DNA from: an uncultured Bacillaceae bacterium
GTDB taxonomy: Bacteria > Bacillota > Bacilli > Caldalkalibacillales > Caldalkalibacillaceae
Assembly (NCBI GenBank): GCA_937967685.1
Contig: CALBTX010000019.1
Span: 1-10,053, forward strand
DNA: 10,053 bases
Direction of reading: 5' to 3'
Part shown: positions 1 through 5,952 of the stretch, in pieces
Layout: each line of letters begins with the position of its first letter
Numbering within the stretch: position 1 is the first letter of the stretch
The notes under the pieces: generated by a model
The model's database searches: none
The model's input: only the letters and a program-made list of their open reading frames with translations
Told to the model about the DNA's origin: nothing
Position numbers and translations under genes: made by a program

Positions 1-1052
1 GCACGCACGACTTCCTGCACTAAAGCATTGGGTGCGTTGATCGTTAAGTGAACGTCCACCGCAAATGATACCGGACCGACGCAATCGTGAGGTGCAAAAG
101 GAATCTCATAGGCTTCAGCCAGCGTTGCAATACGCTTTCCTTCAGAAATTCCTCCGGTCCAAGTGGGGTCAAAAATAAGGACACCGACGGCATGGTTAGT
201 GAGCATGTCCCTGTATGCCCATCGTGTTCCCAACGTCTCACTCGCCGCAGTTGGAATGTGTGTGGAATTGGCGAACGCTTTCAACGCGTCCATATTATCC
301 ATTTTTATCGGATCCTCATACCAAAATGGACGGTAATCTTCGAGCACATGGGCGATCTTCTTCGCCGTGGTCAGATTCCAAAGTGAATGTAACTCGACCA
401 TGATTTCAATTTTGTCCCCGACCGCCTGACGAATTTTTTCGAAGGGCACGAGCGCTTTTTTCAAATCTTCGGTTGAAATAAACTGTCCATTAGACGCTTC
501 GGCATAAGGATCAAAAGGCCAGATTTTCATTCCCATGTATCCTTCTTCAATTAAACTCTCTGCCAACTCGTCAGCGCGGTATAAAAAGCCTTCCAAATCT
601 TCATAGGGACCCTTAGCCTTTCCGACCCCCCAGTTGTCCACCGGCAAACTGGCGTGTTTCGGCTTTTGACGGGTGTAATGATAACCTGCACATGTGTTGT
701 AGGCCGGGATCTTTTCCCTTGTCTTTCCACCAAGCAGCTGGTAGATCGGTTGTTGGCTGACTTGACCGAAAATGTCCCATAAAGCAATATCTAGTGCTGA
801 ACGCCCGCGATTTTCGACCCCAGTACTTTTTGAACCGATAAACCCAACCATATTTTTCCAATGCTTATCGATTGTCAGCGGATTTTGTCCGAGAAGAACG
901 GCCGCACCCGTTTCATGTATCCATGCTTCGACCGCTTCGGCATTGAAATACGTTTCACCCAGTCCAGTGATCCCTTCATCCGTATGAATCTGCACAAAGC
1001 AAATATTGGGAAATTCTGCAAGACGTATCGTTTCCAGCGCAATCATTTTCAT
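1..1052 (-). CDS. Enolase-superfamily sugar-acid dehydratase (mandelate racemase-like), 3' end beyond window
   Basis: About 350 codons are open from the ATG at 1052 to the window edge, so the C-terminus is missing; relatives have roughly 380-400 residues. A ribosome binding site (AAGGG, 8 bases before the ATG) supports the start. Visible active-site elements of the mandelate racemase branch are K176 in MKIW, the metal-ligand series E220 (VELH), E246 (WYEDP) and E272 (SETLG), H222 two residues after the first ligand, D295 (IFDPTWTGG) and H322 (FAPHD). The acid-x-His pair at 220/222 resembles the galactonate and mannonate dehydratase types. Such enzymes abstract the proton next to the carboxylate and eliminate water, giving a 2-keto-3-deoxy sugar acid, which suits the KDG kinase and KDPG aldolase further right. 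The substrate cannot be read from sequence; gluconate, galactonate or mannonate are options. Expression probably depends on the promoter and palindrome at 1141-1169. Confidence 0.88.
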   Translation of the reverse strand, partial: MKMIALETIRLAEFPNICFVQIHTDEGITGLGETYFNAEAVEAWIHETGAAVLLGQNPLTIDKHWKNMVGFIGSKSTGVENRGRSALDIALWDIFGQVSQQPIYQLLGGKTREKIPAYNTCAGYHYTRQKPKHASLPVDNWGVGKAKGPYEDLEGFLYRADELAESLIEEGYMGMKIWPFDPYAEASNGQFISTEDLKKALVPFEKIRQAVGDKIEIMVELHSLWNLTTAKKIAHVLEDYRPFWYEDPIKMDNMDALKAFANSTHIPTAASETLGTRWAYRDMLTNHAVGVLIFDPTWTGGISEGKRIATLAEAYEIPFAPHDCVGPVSFAVDVHLTINAPNALVQEVVR

Positions 1053-1090
1053 GCGATTCACCCTTGCCTGATTTTTTTATTAATTCGTCA

Positions 1091-1122
1091 TACTTATCCA
1101 ACCATTATACTTATCGAACCAT
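1091..1122. repeat. Tandem repeat in the dehydratase leader
   Basis: Two copies of TACTTATCSAACCAT lie at 1091-1105 and 1108-1122, 17 bases apart and differing at one base (14 of 15 identical). A shorter match, TACTTAT, recurs at 1136-1142. The repeats lie between the predicted transcription start and the start codon of the minus-strand dehydratase gene. They could be protein binding sites or leader RNA sequence; the sequence does not decide. Confidence 0.6.
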
Positions 1123-1140
1123 TCTTAACCTGTCATACTT

Positions 1141-1158
1141 ATACTACAATGGTCGTAT
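1141..1158. promoter_or_regulatory. Imperfect palindromic operator of the dehydratase gene
   Basis: ATACTACAATGGTCGTAT differs at only two positions from the perfect palindrome ATACTACCATGGTAGTAT at 1907-1924, upstream of the GntR gene. In both places the outer end of the palindrome coincides with a TAGTAT -10 box. The shared site suggests that the GntR protein encoded at 1980-2666 binds both and blocks RNA polymerase. Confidence 0.65.
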
Positions 1159-1169
1159 GCTCATTTCAA
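1141..1169 (-). promoter_or_regulatory. Probable promoter of the dehydratase gene
   Basis: On the minus strand a -35 box TTGAAA (1169-1164) is followed by a 17-base spacer and a -10 box TAGTAT (1146-1141). This predicts an untranslated leader of about 80 bases before the ATG at 1052. The layout equals that of the GntR promoter at 1896-1924, including operator placement. Confidence 0.6.
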
Positions 1170-1340
1170 TTCCGGATGGTTGATTTTATTTTGAGCAATA
1201 TGCATAATTCGCTTTTGAGACTATGAAAAAAGAGTTTCATTCGGGAGTTCCCTCTCTCAACAGAATTCTCTCGTCATACAGTGCTATCCATTGTTGTGTT
1301 TAGGGTTTGTTGACTATTTAAGTGTGCGAAAGTTGAGGAC

Positions 1341-1890
1341 TTAATCTTCAAATATTGCACTTAATCGCCTTATTCCCATTTCTTTTGTAAATAGACTGTT
1401 TCTTGATAATTTTATTTCTTTTAGATTACCATTATAAACTACCCTGCCTTCTATATTTAGCAAACTTTGAGGCCTAATCAGATTCCTGGATATTTTGAGA
1501 TCTGCAATACCGCATTCCTTTAAAATATGGTATACAAATTCCGAACACAAAAATCTATTTTCACTACATTCCGGCTTATTGAATAAGCTGTACAAAAGTC
1601 CCTTATAATTATATTTATAAAGGGCGCTATTAGAAATGAAGTAATCCAATAGCGCTTTAGCCTTTTCATACTGCTCTTTGGACACTTCAATCTCAGTTAT
1701 TACGCCAGGTAAAGTATTACATAATTTGTATACTCCTTTATTGATATCTTCTTTTCTAAATACTCCAATAAAAGGATTATAGGTATTTTTTCTTCCAAAA
1801 CTATACATTTCATTAAGTTCCTTATCTAAAGAAATAGAGGCATGAGTATATTTATCATTTTTAAAAATTTGCTGTTAATTTTGCTAGCAT
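1341..1890 (-). pseudogene. Degraded YiiX-like (permuted papain-fold) hydrolase gene
   Basis: The longest ATG-started frame (1808-1341) encodes 155 residues with LCSEFVYHILKECG, which matches the C-terminal nucleophile-cysteine segment of permuted papain-like (YiiX/NlpC-P60-related) proteins. The same frame stays open upstream without a start and reads YTHASISLDKELNEMYSFGR, which contains the family's N-terminal catalytic histidine. An in-frame TAA then stops it. In the neighbouring frame, upstream of a run of five Ts and five As (1858-1867), one reads MLAKLTANF. Removing one base from that run joins it to KNDKYTHASISL, as expected for the family. I infer a frameshift, and possibly further loss of N-terminal residues. 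The gene is clearly more AT-rich than its neighbours, suggesting foreign origin or decay. If translation starts at 1808, the product lacks the histidine and should be inactive. It has no evident link to sugar-acid metabolism. Confidence 0.6.
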
Positions 1891-1895
1891 GAAGG

Positions 1896-1924
1896 TTGAT
1901 TTATGAATACTACCATGGTAGTAT
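1896..1924 (+). promoter_or_regulatory. Promoter and perfect 18-bp palindromic operator of the GntR gene
   Basis: A -35 box TTGATT (1896-1901) and a -10 box TAGTAT (1919-1924) are separated by 17 bases. The perfect palindrome ATACTACCATGGTAGTAT (1907-1924) covers the -10 box and most of the spacer. A near-copy at 1141-1158 sits identically in the dehydratase promoter. This fits autorepression by the GntR protein encoded just downstream, relieved by a sugar-acid ligand. Confidence 0.68.
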
Positions 1925-1979
1925 GTAGATAACAAATTTTTGCCTTAAAAAATACTTAAAAGATTTAGGAGTAACGTGT

Positions 1980-2666
1980 ATGGAATTTAAAATAGATCAG
2001 ACGAAACCCATTCAGGCTCAAGTTTACGAAACGATTAAAGAATCTATTATTAAACTTCGTTTCAAACCCGGGCAGAGACTCTCGGAAAAAGAATTATCGG
2101 AAAAATTACAAGTGAGCAGAACACCGATTCGAGAAGCGTTTATCCGTTTGTCGGAAACCGGACTGCTCGAAGTTTATCCTCAACGGGGGACGTTTGTTTC
2201 CTATATTAATCTGCGTGATGTTTATGAAGCCCTGTTTATTCGCGAAGCATTGGAGGTCGCTTCCATTGCCAAAACTTTGGAGAAAGCGACTGACGGGGAT
2301 GTATCCCTATTGCAGGGAATCATTAAAGAGCAAAAAGTATGTCAAATGAAAGACGATCCCGAAGGTTTTTATAAATTGGATGAACAATTTCATCGAAGTT
2401 TAATCTTAATGAGTGGTTACTCCAAAGTGTGGGAGACGATTCAGGCCGTTAAATTGCATTTGGATCGGGTTCGCTATTTGAGTCTCAAATCAGCCCATAT
2501 TAAGATCAGTTTGTTAATTGAACAACACGAACAGATTTTGGAGGCGATTCGAGACAAGGATGTCAAACAAGCTAAACATTGTCTCGGCTTGCACATCACC
2601 AAATTTACTCAAGAGACGATCGACTTTTTTGAACAAAATTACAAGGATTATTTTGCAGAACATTGA
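1980..2666 (+). CDS. FadR-type GntR transcriptional regulator
   Basis: The 228-residue protein has the two-domain layout of the FadR subfamily. Residues about 10-75 form the winged helix-turn-helix (LSEKELSEKLQVSRTPIREA, then a wing ending in QRGTFVSY). Residues about 80-215 form the all-helical FCD ligand domain. The four usual FCD metal ligands are visible as D134, H138 (LDEQFH), H183 (EQHEQI) and H205 (LGLHIT), so it probably binds a metal and a carboxylate effector. AGGAG lies 8 bases before the ATG. It is divergent from the dehydratase gene, and matching palindromes in both promoters suggest that it represses that gene and itself. A sugar acid or its dehydration product is the likely effector, inferred from context only. 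Transcription appears to end at the hairpin at 2702-2743. Confidence 0.92.
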   Translation: MEFKIDQTKPIQAQVYETIKESIIKLRFKPGQRLSEKELSEKLQVSRTPIREAFIRLSETGLLEVYPQRGTFVSYINLRDVYEALFIREALEVASIAKTLEKATDGDVSLLQGIIKEQKVCQMKDDPEGFYKLDEQFHRSLILMSGYSKVWETIQAVKLHLDRVRYLSLKSAHIKISLLIEQHEQILEAIRDKDVKQAKHCLGLHITKFTQETIDFFEQNYKDYFAEH

Positions 2667-2701
2667 AAGAGTGTTGCAAGAGTGTAGATTTTTAAACTTT
2701 G

Positions 2702-2743
2702 CAGCTTTCGCTTGCTAAAAGCGAAGGCTGTTTGTTTGTCTTT
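2702..2743 (+). terminator. Intrinsic terminator after the GntR gene
   Basis: CAGCTTTCGCTT (2702-2713) pairs with AAGCGAAGGCTG (2719-2730), 12 base pairs including one G-T pair, around a 5-base loop. The T-rich tail TTTGTTTGTCTTT follows directly. It lies 36 bases after the stop codon. Confidence 0.85.
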
Positions 2744-3006
2744 AGAGCAAGTGAAGCCTGTATGTATTCGGAGCCATCATCAGACTGATTTTTCATTTGT
2801 ACTTGAAATTCACTGTGAAATGTAATGGTCTTCCGGGCCATCTTCCGGTCATCAAGAATGGTCTCAAGCGATCGAGTTTCTTTAACTTAATGGATACGCC
2901 GAGCCATTTATAGTAAAATGGAATAAACCGAATGTGTTGATCAATGATGATCGAGATTTTTCGGAAAGTCAATGGGTACTTTGACTAGCACAGGAGTGAT
3001 GGCCTG
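2744..3006. other. Intergenic region upstream of the lar operon, no gene seen
   Basis: Neither strand shows a convincing gene here. The stretch holds an 11-bp palindrome TTCACTGTGAA (2809-2819), two TCTTCCGG copies 12 bases apart (2829-2836 and 2841-2848), and a TATAGT hexamer at 2909-2914. TATAGT could be the -10 box of the larE promoter, although no good -35 box sits 16-18 bases before it. I do not recognise a nickel riboswitch, but alignment to the known family would be needed to exclude one. AGGAG at 2992-2996 is the larE ribosome binding site. Confidence 0.45.
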
Positions 3007-3825
3007 ATGTCTTTACATGAAAAAAATGAACGCCTGGGTGAAATATTACGGGAGATGGACCGGATTTTGCTTGCCTTTTCCGGCGGAGTGGACAGCACGT
3101 TTTTGCTCGCCCGTGCTTACGAAGAAATCGGCGATAATGTTTTAGCGGTGATCGCCGCTTCGGAAACGTTTCCAACGCGGGAATTTAATGAAGCGGTGGC
3201 CTTGGCGAAAGAAATCGGTGCTCCTCATTTCACGACGGAAGTGAAAGAATTTGAAAATGAGAAATTTGTGGCCAATAATCCGGACCGCTGTTATCACTGT
3301 CGGGACGGTTTGCATACGCATTTGACGGCGCTGGCCCGGGAAAAAGGGTATGCTTATGTCGTCGACGGCACGAATGCCAGTGATATGGGCGATTACCGAC
3401 CGGGCATGAAAGCGCTGCGCGAGAAAGGGATACGCAGTCCTTTGCTTGAGGCGAAGCTGACCAAGGATGATATCCGACAGTTGTCAAAAGAAATGGGTTT
3501 GAGAACATGGAATAAACCTTCTTTTGCCTGTTTGTCCTCTCGTATTCCGTACGGGACAAGGATCACAAAGTCGGCGATCGACCGTTTGGATCTGGCCGAA
3601 GATTACATGTTTAAACTCGGTTTTTACCAAGTTCGGGTCCGTGATCATGACAAAATGGCCCGCATTGAAGTGATGCCCAATGAATTTGAGAAAGTGCTGG
3701 CCCACCATGAGGAGATTCATGCCGCTTTTATTAAATTCGGGTTTCAATACGTGACCCTTGATTTGCAAGGGTATCGAACGGGCAGCATGAATGAGGTGCT
3801 GGAGAAGGCTGGATTGGAGCAATGA
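3007..3825 (+). CDS. larE: LarE, ATP-dependent sulfur transferase of nickel-pincer cofactor synthesis
   Basis: LarE adenylates the carboxylates of pyridine-3,5-biscarboxylic acid mononucleotide (P2CMN) and exchanges them for sulfur, making the two thiocarboxylates that later hold nickel. The 272-residue protein has the family's usual length. SGGVDS (25-30) is the ATP-pyrophosphatase P-loop. C175 in SFACLSSRIPYG matches the cysteine that the Lactobacillus plantarum enzyme sacrifices as sulfur donor. It also has C95 and C98 in DRCYHCRD. As I recall, LarE proteins with three such cysteines carry an iron-sulfur cluster and can act catalytically instead of destroying themselves; assignment to that class here is inference. 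AGGAG precedes the ATG by 10 bases; an ATG at 2999 stops after two codons. The stop overlaps the larB start in ATGA, indicating translational coupling. Confidence 0.96.
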   Translation: MSLHEKNERLGEILREMDRILLAFSGGVDSTFLLARAYEEIGDNVLAVIAASETFPTREFNEAVALAKEIGAPHFTTEVKEFENEKFVANNPDRCYHCRDGLHTHLTALAREKGYAYVVDGTNASDMGDYRPGMKALREKGIRSPLLEAKLTKDDIRQLSKEMGLRTWNKPSFACLSSRIPYGTRITKSAIDRLDLAEDYMFKLGFYQVRVRDHDKMARIEVMPNEFEKVLAHHEEIHAAFIKFGFQYVTLDLQGYRTGSMNEVLEKAGLEQ

Positions 3826-4583
3826 GCGGTTCACTCAAAAATATTTTACAAGCGGTTGCAGACGGAGAGCTTTCTCCTTCTGCAGCTTTTAACGTTTTAA
3901 AAGGATATGAAGATATCGGATTTGCCAAGGTTGATCACCAACGATCCAAAAGAAAGGGTTTTCCAGAGGTCATTTTCGGCGAAGGGAAGACGTCCGAGCA
4001 GCTGACAGCCATTTTTCAACGTTTAATGACGAGGCATGAGACTATTTTGGCGACACGCGTGCAGCAAGACAAAGGACAAGCTGTGTCCGACGTTTTGCCG
4101 GAAGTGCGTTACGATCCTGTTTCCAGAACATTGTTATATATGAAGGAAAAGCGAAAGCCAAGGCTGTCCAGGCCGATCGGTATTCTTTGCGCAGGGACGT
4201 CCGATCTTCCCGTGGCCGAAGAAGCGGCGGTGACGGCGATGGCCATGGGAAATCCGATCAAACGCTTTTACGATGTCGGCGTGGCCGGCATTCACCGTCT
4301 GCTTCATCACATGGAGGAAATTAAGACGTGCACCGTGCTCATCGTCATTGCCGGCATGGAAGGCGCGCTGCCGAGTGTTGTCGGAGGATTGGCCCATCAG
4401 CCGATTGTCGCCGTACCTACAGATATCGGCTACGGCGCCAATTTTCAAGGGCTTGCGCCGCTGTTAACCATGCTCAACTCCTGTGCTTCGGGAGTGACGG
4501 TGGTGAATATTAACAACGGTTTTGGGGCGGCTTATTCCGCCTCTTTGATGAATCGCATCGGCCTTGAGGAAGGGGATGATTGA
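3822..4583 (+). CDS. larB: LarB, nicotinic acid adenine dinucleotide carboxylase/hydrolase
   Basis: LarB starts NPN cofactor synthesis: it carboxylates the pyridine ring of nicotinic acid adenine dinucleotide and releases AMP, giving P2CMN for LarE. The protein has 253 residues. From about residue 117 it shows the PurE-like (AIR carboxylase-related) fold, with ILCAGTSDLPVAEEA, the segment VIAGMEGALPSVVGGL and NINNGFGAAYSA. C221 in LNSCASG and E180 in AGME fall where I recall catalytic residues in the L. plantarum enzyme. The N-terminal 110 residues are typical of LarB and absent from PurE, which argues against a purine-synthesis role. It overlaps larE by four bases at its start, and its TGA shares one base with the ATG of larC1, so the three genes form one tightly coupled operon. 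Confidence 0.95.
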   Translation: MSGSLKNILQAVADGELSPSAAFNVLKGYEDIGFAKVDHQRSKRKGFPEVIFGEGKTSEQLTAIFQRLMTRHETILATRVQQDKGQAVSDVLPEVRYDPVSRTLLYMKEKRKPRLSRPIGILCAGTSDLPVAEEAAVTAMAMGNPIKRFYDVGVAGIHRLLHHMEEIKTCTVLIVIAGMEGALPSVVGGLAHQPIVAVPTDIGYGANFQGLAPLLTMLNSCASGVTVVNINNGFGAAYSASLMNRIGLEEGDD

Positions 4584-5329
4584 TGGTGAAAACGTTATAT
4601 CTCGACTGCAGCATCTCGGGTATCAGCGGAGATATGACTTTAGGCGCCTTGGTGGATCTGGGTGCCGATTTAAACGACATTGAGGCGCAACTGAAGTCTT
4701 TCCCGCTTGAACCGTTTCAATTGAAAATGGAAGGCGTGGTGAAAAAAGGCATTTACAGCCAAAAACTGCACGTCATTCAAGATCCGGATCATGCGCCCGT
4801 GCATCACCGACACTATGCTGAGATTAATCAAATGATCGCAGACAGTCATCTTACCGAGCAGGCGAAAAAGCGGGCTCTGGCGATCTTCGAATCCATTGCA
4901 CATGCCGAAGCGAAAATTCATCACGTCCCTGTGGATAAAGTCCACTTTCATGAGGTCGGGGCTGTCGATTCGATCATTGATATCGTCGGTGTGGCTATAG
5001 CCCTCGATCAGCTTGAGGTTGAATGGGTGCTGGCTTCTCCCGTTGTGGTGGGTTCCGGTATGGTTCATATTGATCACGGGAAATATCCGGTCCCCGCACC
5101 GGCGACATTGGAACTGTTGAAAGGGATTCCCATTCGGCAAAGTGCGGTCGAAGGAGAATTGACGACGCCGACAGGGGCAGGCATACTGAAAGGGGTCGTT
5201 CACCAATTTGGCCCCTTACCGTCGATGACGGTGGAAAAAGTCGGTTATGGCGCGGGCACTCAAGATTTTGACGAACATCCCAATGTTTTGCGGGCCGTGC
5301 TGGGTGAACCTGCATCGATGCAGGACTAA
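4583..5329 (+). CDS. larC1: LarC1, N-terminal half of the nickel insertase LarC
   Basis: LarC inserts nickel into the dithiocarboxylate mononucleotide in a CTP-dependent reaction, completing the NPN cofactor. This 248-residue protein covers only the N-terminal part. It shows LDCSISGISGDMTLGALVDL at its start, VHFHEVGAVDSIIDIVG near 115-131 and ELTTPTGAGIL near 190-200, and ends at GYGAGTQDF and NVLRAVLGE, where intact LarC proteins continue through a linker into the CTP-binding domain. The start is the ATG at 4583 in the overlap TGATG, with GAGGAAGGGG just upstream; a TTG one codon earlier is less likely. In L. plantarum the two halves are joined by programmed ribosomal frameshifting. That cannot happen here, because the second half lies on the other strand (5361-5831), so the two products must meet as separate proteins. 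Confidence 0.93.
   Translation: MVKTLYLDCSISGISGDMTLGALVDLGADLNDIEAQLKSFPLEPFQLKMEGVVKKGIYSQKLHVIQDPDHAPVHHRHYAEINQMIADSHLTEQAKKRALAIFESIAHAEAKIHHVPVDKVHFHEVGAVDSIIDIVGVAIALDQLEVEWVLASPVVVGSGMVHIDHGKYPVPAPATLELLKGIPIRQSAVEGELTTPTGAGILKGVVHQFGPLPSMTVEKVGYGAGTQDFDEHPNVLRAVLGEPASMQD
5309..5324. repeat. 16-bp perfect palindrome at the end of larC1
   Basis: CCTGCATCGATGCAGG is a perfect palindrome inside the last codons of larC1, five bases before the end of the gene. In RNA it could form a 6-bp stem with a 4-base loop on either strand. No T tract follows, so it is at most a weak bidirectional stop between the convergent larC1 and larC2 transcripts. Confidence 0.55.
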
Positions 5330-5330
5330 G

Positions 5331-5342
5331 CCGGGTTAAACG
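5331..5342. repeat. Left arm of an imperfect inverted repeat flanking larC2
   Basis: CCGGGTTAAACG directly follows the larC1 stop codon. Its reverse complement matches CGTTTGACCCGT at 5875-5886, on the other side of larC2, at 10 of 12 positions. It may mark the ends of an inverted segment, but a match of this length could also be chance. Confidence 0.35.
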
Positions 5343-5348
5343 AAACAT

Positions 5349-5372
5349 TCAGACGTTCGATCAGACGTTTGA
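5349..5372. repeat. 12-bp tandem duplication over the larC2 stop codon
   Basis: Two adjacent units, TCAGACGTTCGA and TCAGACGTTTGA, are identical at 11 of 12 positions. Read on the minus strand each encodes Ser-Asn-Val-stop, so the last three codons and stop of larC2 are present twice and the second copy lies after the first stop. This looks like a small slippage or repair duplication. Confidence 0.75.
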
Positions 5373-5831
5373 TTGCTGACGAATTTTTTCCCATACCGCT
5401 TCGTACACTTTTTTCAGCGGGACTTGTGCTTGTTGGGCCATTAGGCGGCAATCTTCATATTCGGGGGAGCGCTGCACGACCTTTCCTTGATAACGTCCTT
5501 CCTTGACAGTGACCTCGCCCCAGTCCGTTGACACGGTATAAAAGCGTCTTTCGAGACGGTGAACCGTCAAAGGATAATAACGAACGCCTAAAGTGGTTGT
5601 TTCGCTGAAAAGTATTTCTTGCATCACCTCGAGCTTTTCGTTTGTACATAACAGTTGCAACATCACACCCGGCCTGTTTTTTTTCATGTAAATCGGCGTG
5701 TAAAAGACATCATTTGCGCCCGCCGCCAACAATCGTTCCATGACGTAACCGAGCCATTCACCAGGCGTGTCGTCCAAATTGACTTCCATTTTGACCATCT
5801 GTTGATCGGTATGTTCATGATTGTGAGCCAT
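5361..5831 (-). CDS. larC2: LarC2, C-terminal CTP-binding half of LarC, on the opposite strand
   Basis: This 156-residue protein equals the C-terminal domain of LarC, with EVNLDDTPGEWLGYVMERL near its start, then TPIYMKKNRPGVML, ETTTLGVRYYPL and SPEYEDCRLMA. In characterised LarC this domain binds CTP and metal and works with the N-terminal domain in nickel insertion. The start is the ATG at 5831: GAGGTGATCC just upstream pairs over ten bases with the 3' end of 16S rRNA. A GTG at 5843 lies inside that site and is unlikely. The gene is convergent with larC1 across a 31-base gap and starts back to back with kdgK, so it has its own promoter instead of sharing the larEB transcript. The domain looks complete and undamaged, which argues for a working two-protein LarC and against decay. 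The inversion is odd for this normally colinear gene. Confidence 0.92.
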   Translation of the reverse strand: MAHNHEHTDQQMVKMEVNLDDTPGEWLGYVMERLLAAGANDVFYTPIYMKKNRPGVMLQLLCTNEKLEVMQEILFSETTTLGVRYYPLTVHRLERRFYTVSTDWGEVTVKEGRYQGKVVQRSPEYEDCRLMAQQAQVPLKKVYEAVWEKIRQQSNV

Positions 5832-5865
5832 TGGCTGGATCACCTCGTTGCAAGACTTTAAATGT

Positions 5866-5896
5866 ATTTTATCACGTTTGACCCGTCATGAAGCAA
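5866..5896 (-). promoter_or_regulatory. Candidate larC2 promoter
   Basis: On the minus strand TGATAAAAT (5874-5866) is an extended -10 element. A weak -35 box TTGCTT (5896-5891) lies 19 bases upstream. Since larC2 is alone on its strand, a promoter in this short gap is required. Confidence 0.5.
5875..5886. repeat. Right arm of an imperfect inverted repeat flanking larC2
   Basis: CGTTTGACCCGT matches the reverse complement of 5331-5342 at 10 of 12 positions. It overlaps the proposed promoters of both larC2 and kdgK, so it could equally be part of a regulatory site. Confidence 0.35.
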
Positions 5897-5908
5897 TCAC
5901 ACGATAAA
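5878..5908 (+). promoter_or_regulatory. Candidate kdgK promoter
   Basis: TTGACC (5878-5883) is a good -35 box. The best -10 candidates, ACGATA (17-base spacer) or GATAAA (19-base spacer), are weak. It overlaps the larC2 promoter on the other strand, so the two could compete or share control. Confidence 0.4.
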
Positions 5909-5952
5909 ACAGACCCATCATGACAGGTTTCAGAGATAGAATGGAGGATCTT

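Noticed and set aside
613..861. Overlapping minus-strand frames inside the dehydratase gene, with plus-strand frames opposite it
   Set aside because: The continuous minus-strand frame from 1052 to the window edge carries all enolase-superfamily motifs, so the short frames are shadows.
1226..1256. Possible minus-strand terminator with a run of six Ts
   Set aside because: The only stem available is GGG/CCC with a few outer pairs; too weak to call.
1258..1344. Short plus-strand open stretch ending in VDYLSVRKLRT and a stop, possibly the tail of a transposase
   Set aside because: It is under 30 codons, has no start, and I cannot tie it to a known transposase. A protein search of this tail would decide; a hit to an insertion-sequence transposase end would make it a remnant.
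2744..3006. Nickel-responsive riboswitch upstream of larE
   Set aside because: No recognisable conserved core or terminator-antiterminator pair was seen. A covariance-model search would be decisive.
4587..4600. Catabolite-repression (cre)-like sequence at the start of larC1
   Set aside because: 12 of 14 positions fit the cre pattern, but it lies within coding sequence and a similar chance match occurs inside the dehydratase gene near 270.
4670..5206. 178-codon open frame antisense to larC1
   Set aside because: It lies fully opposite a well-supported gene, has no start signal and no recognisable family motif; it is a shadow of larC1 codon use.
5290..5330. Programmed frameshift at the end of larC1, as in L. 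plantarum
   Set aside because: No slippery run is present, and the LarC2 sequence is on the other strand, so a frameshift could not join the halves.
5831..5843. GTG start for larC2 at 5843
   Set aside because: The GTG lies inside the GAGGTGATCC ribosome binding site that serves the ATG at 5831.
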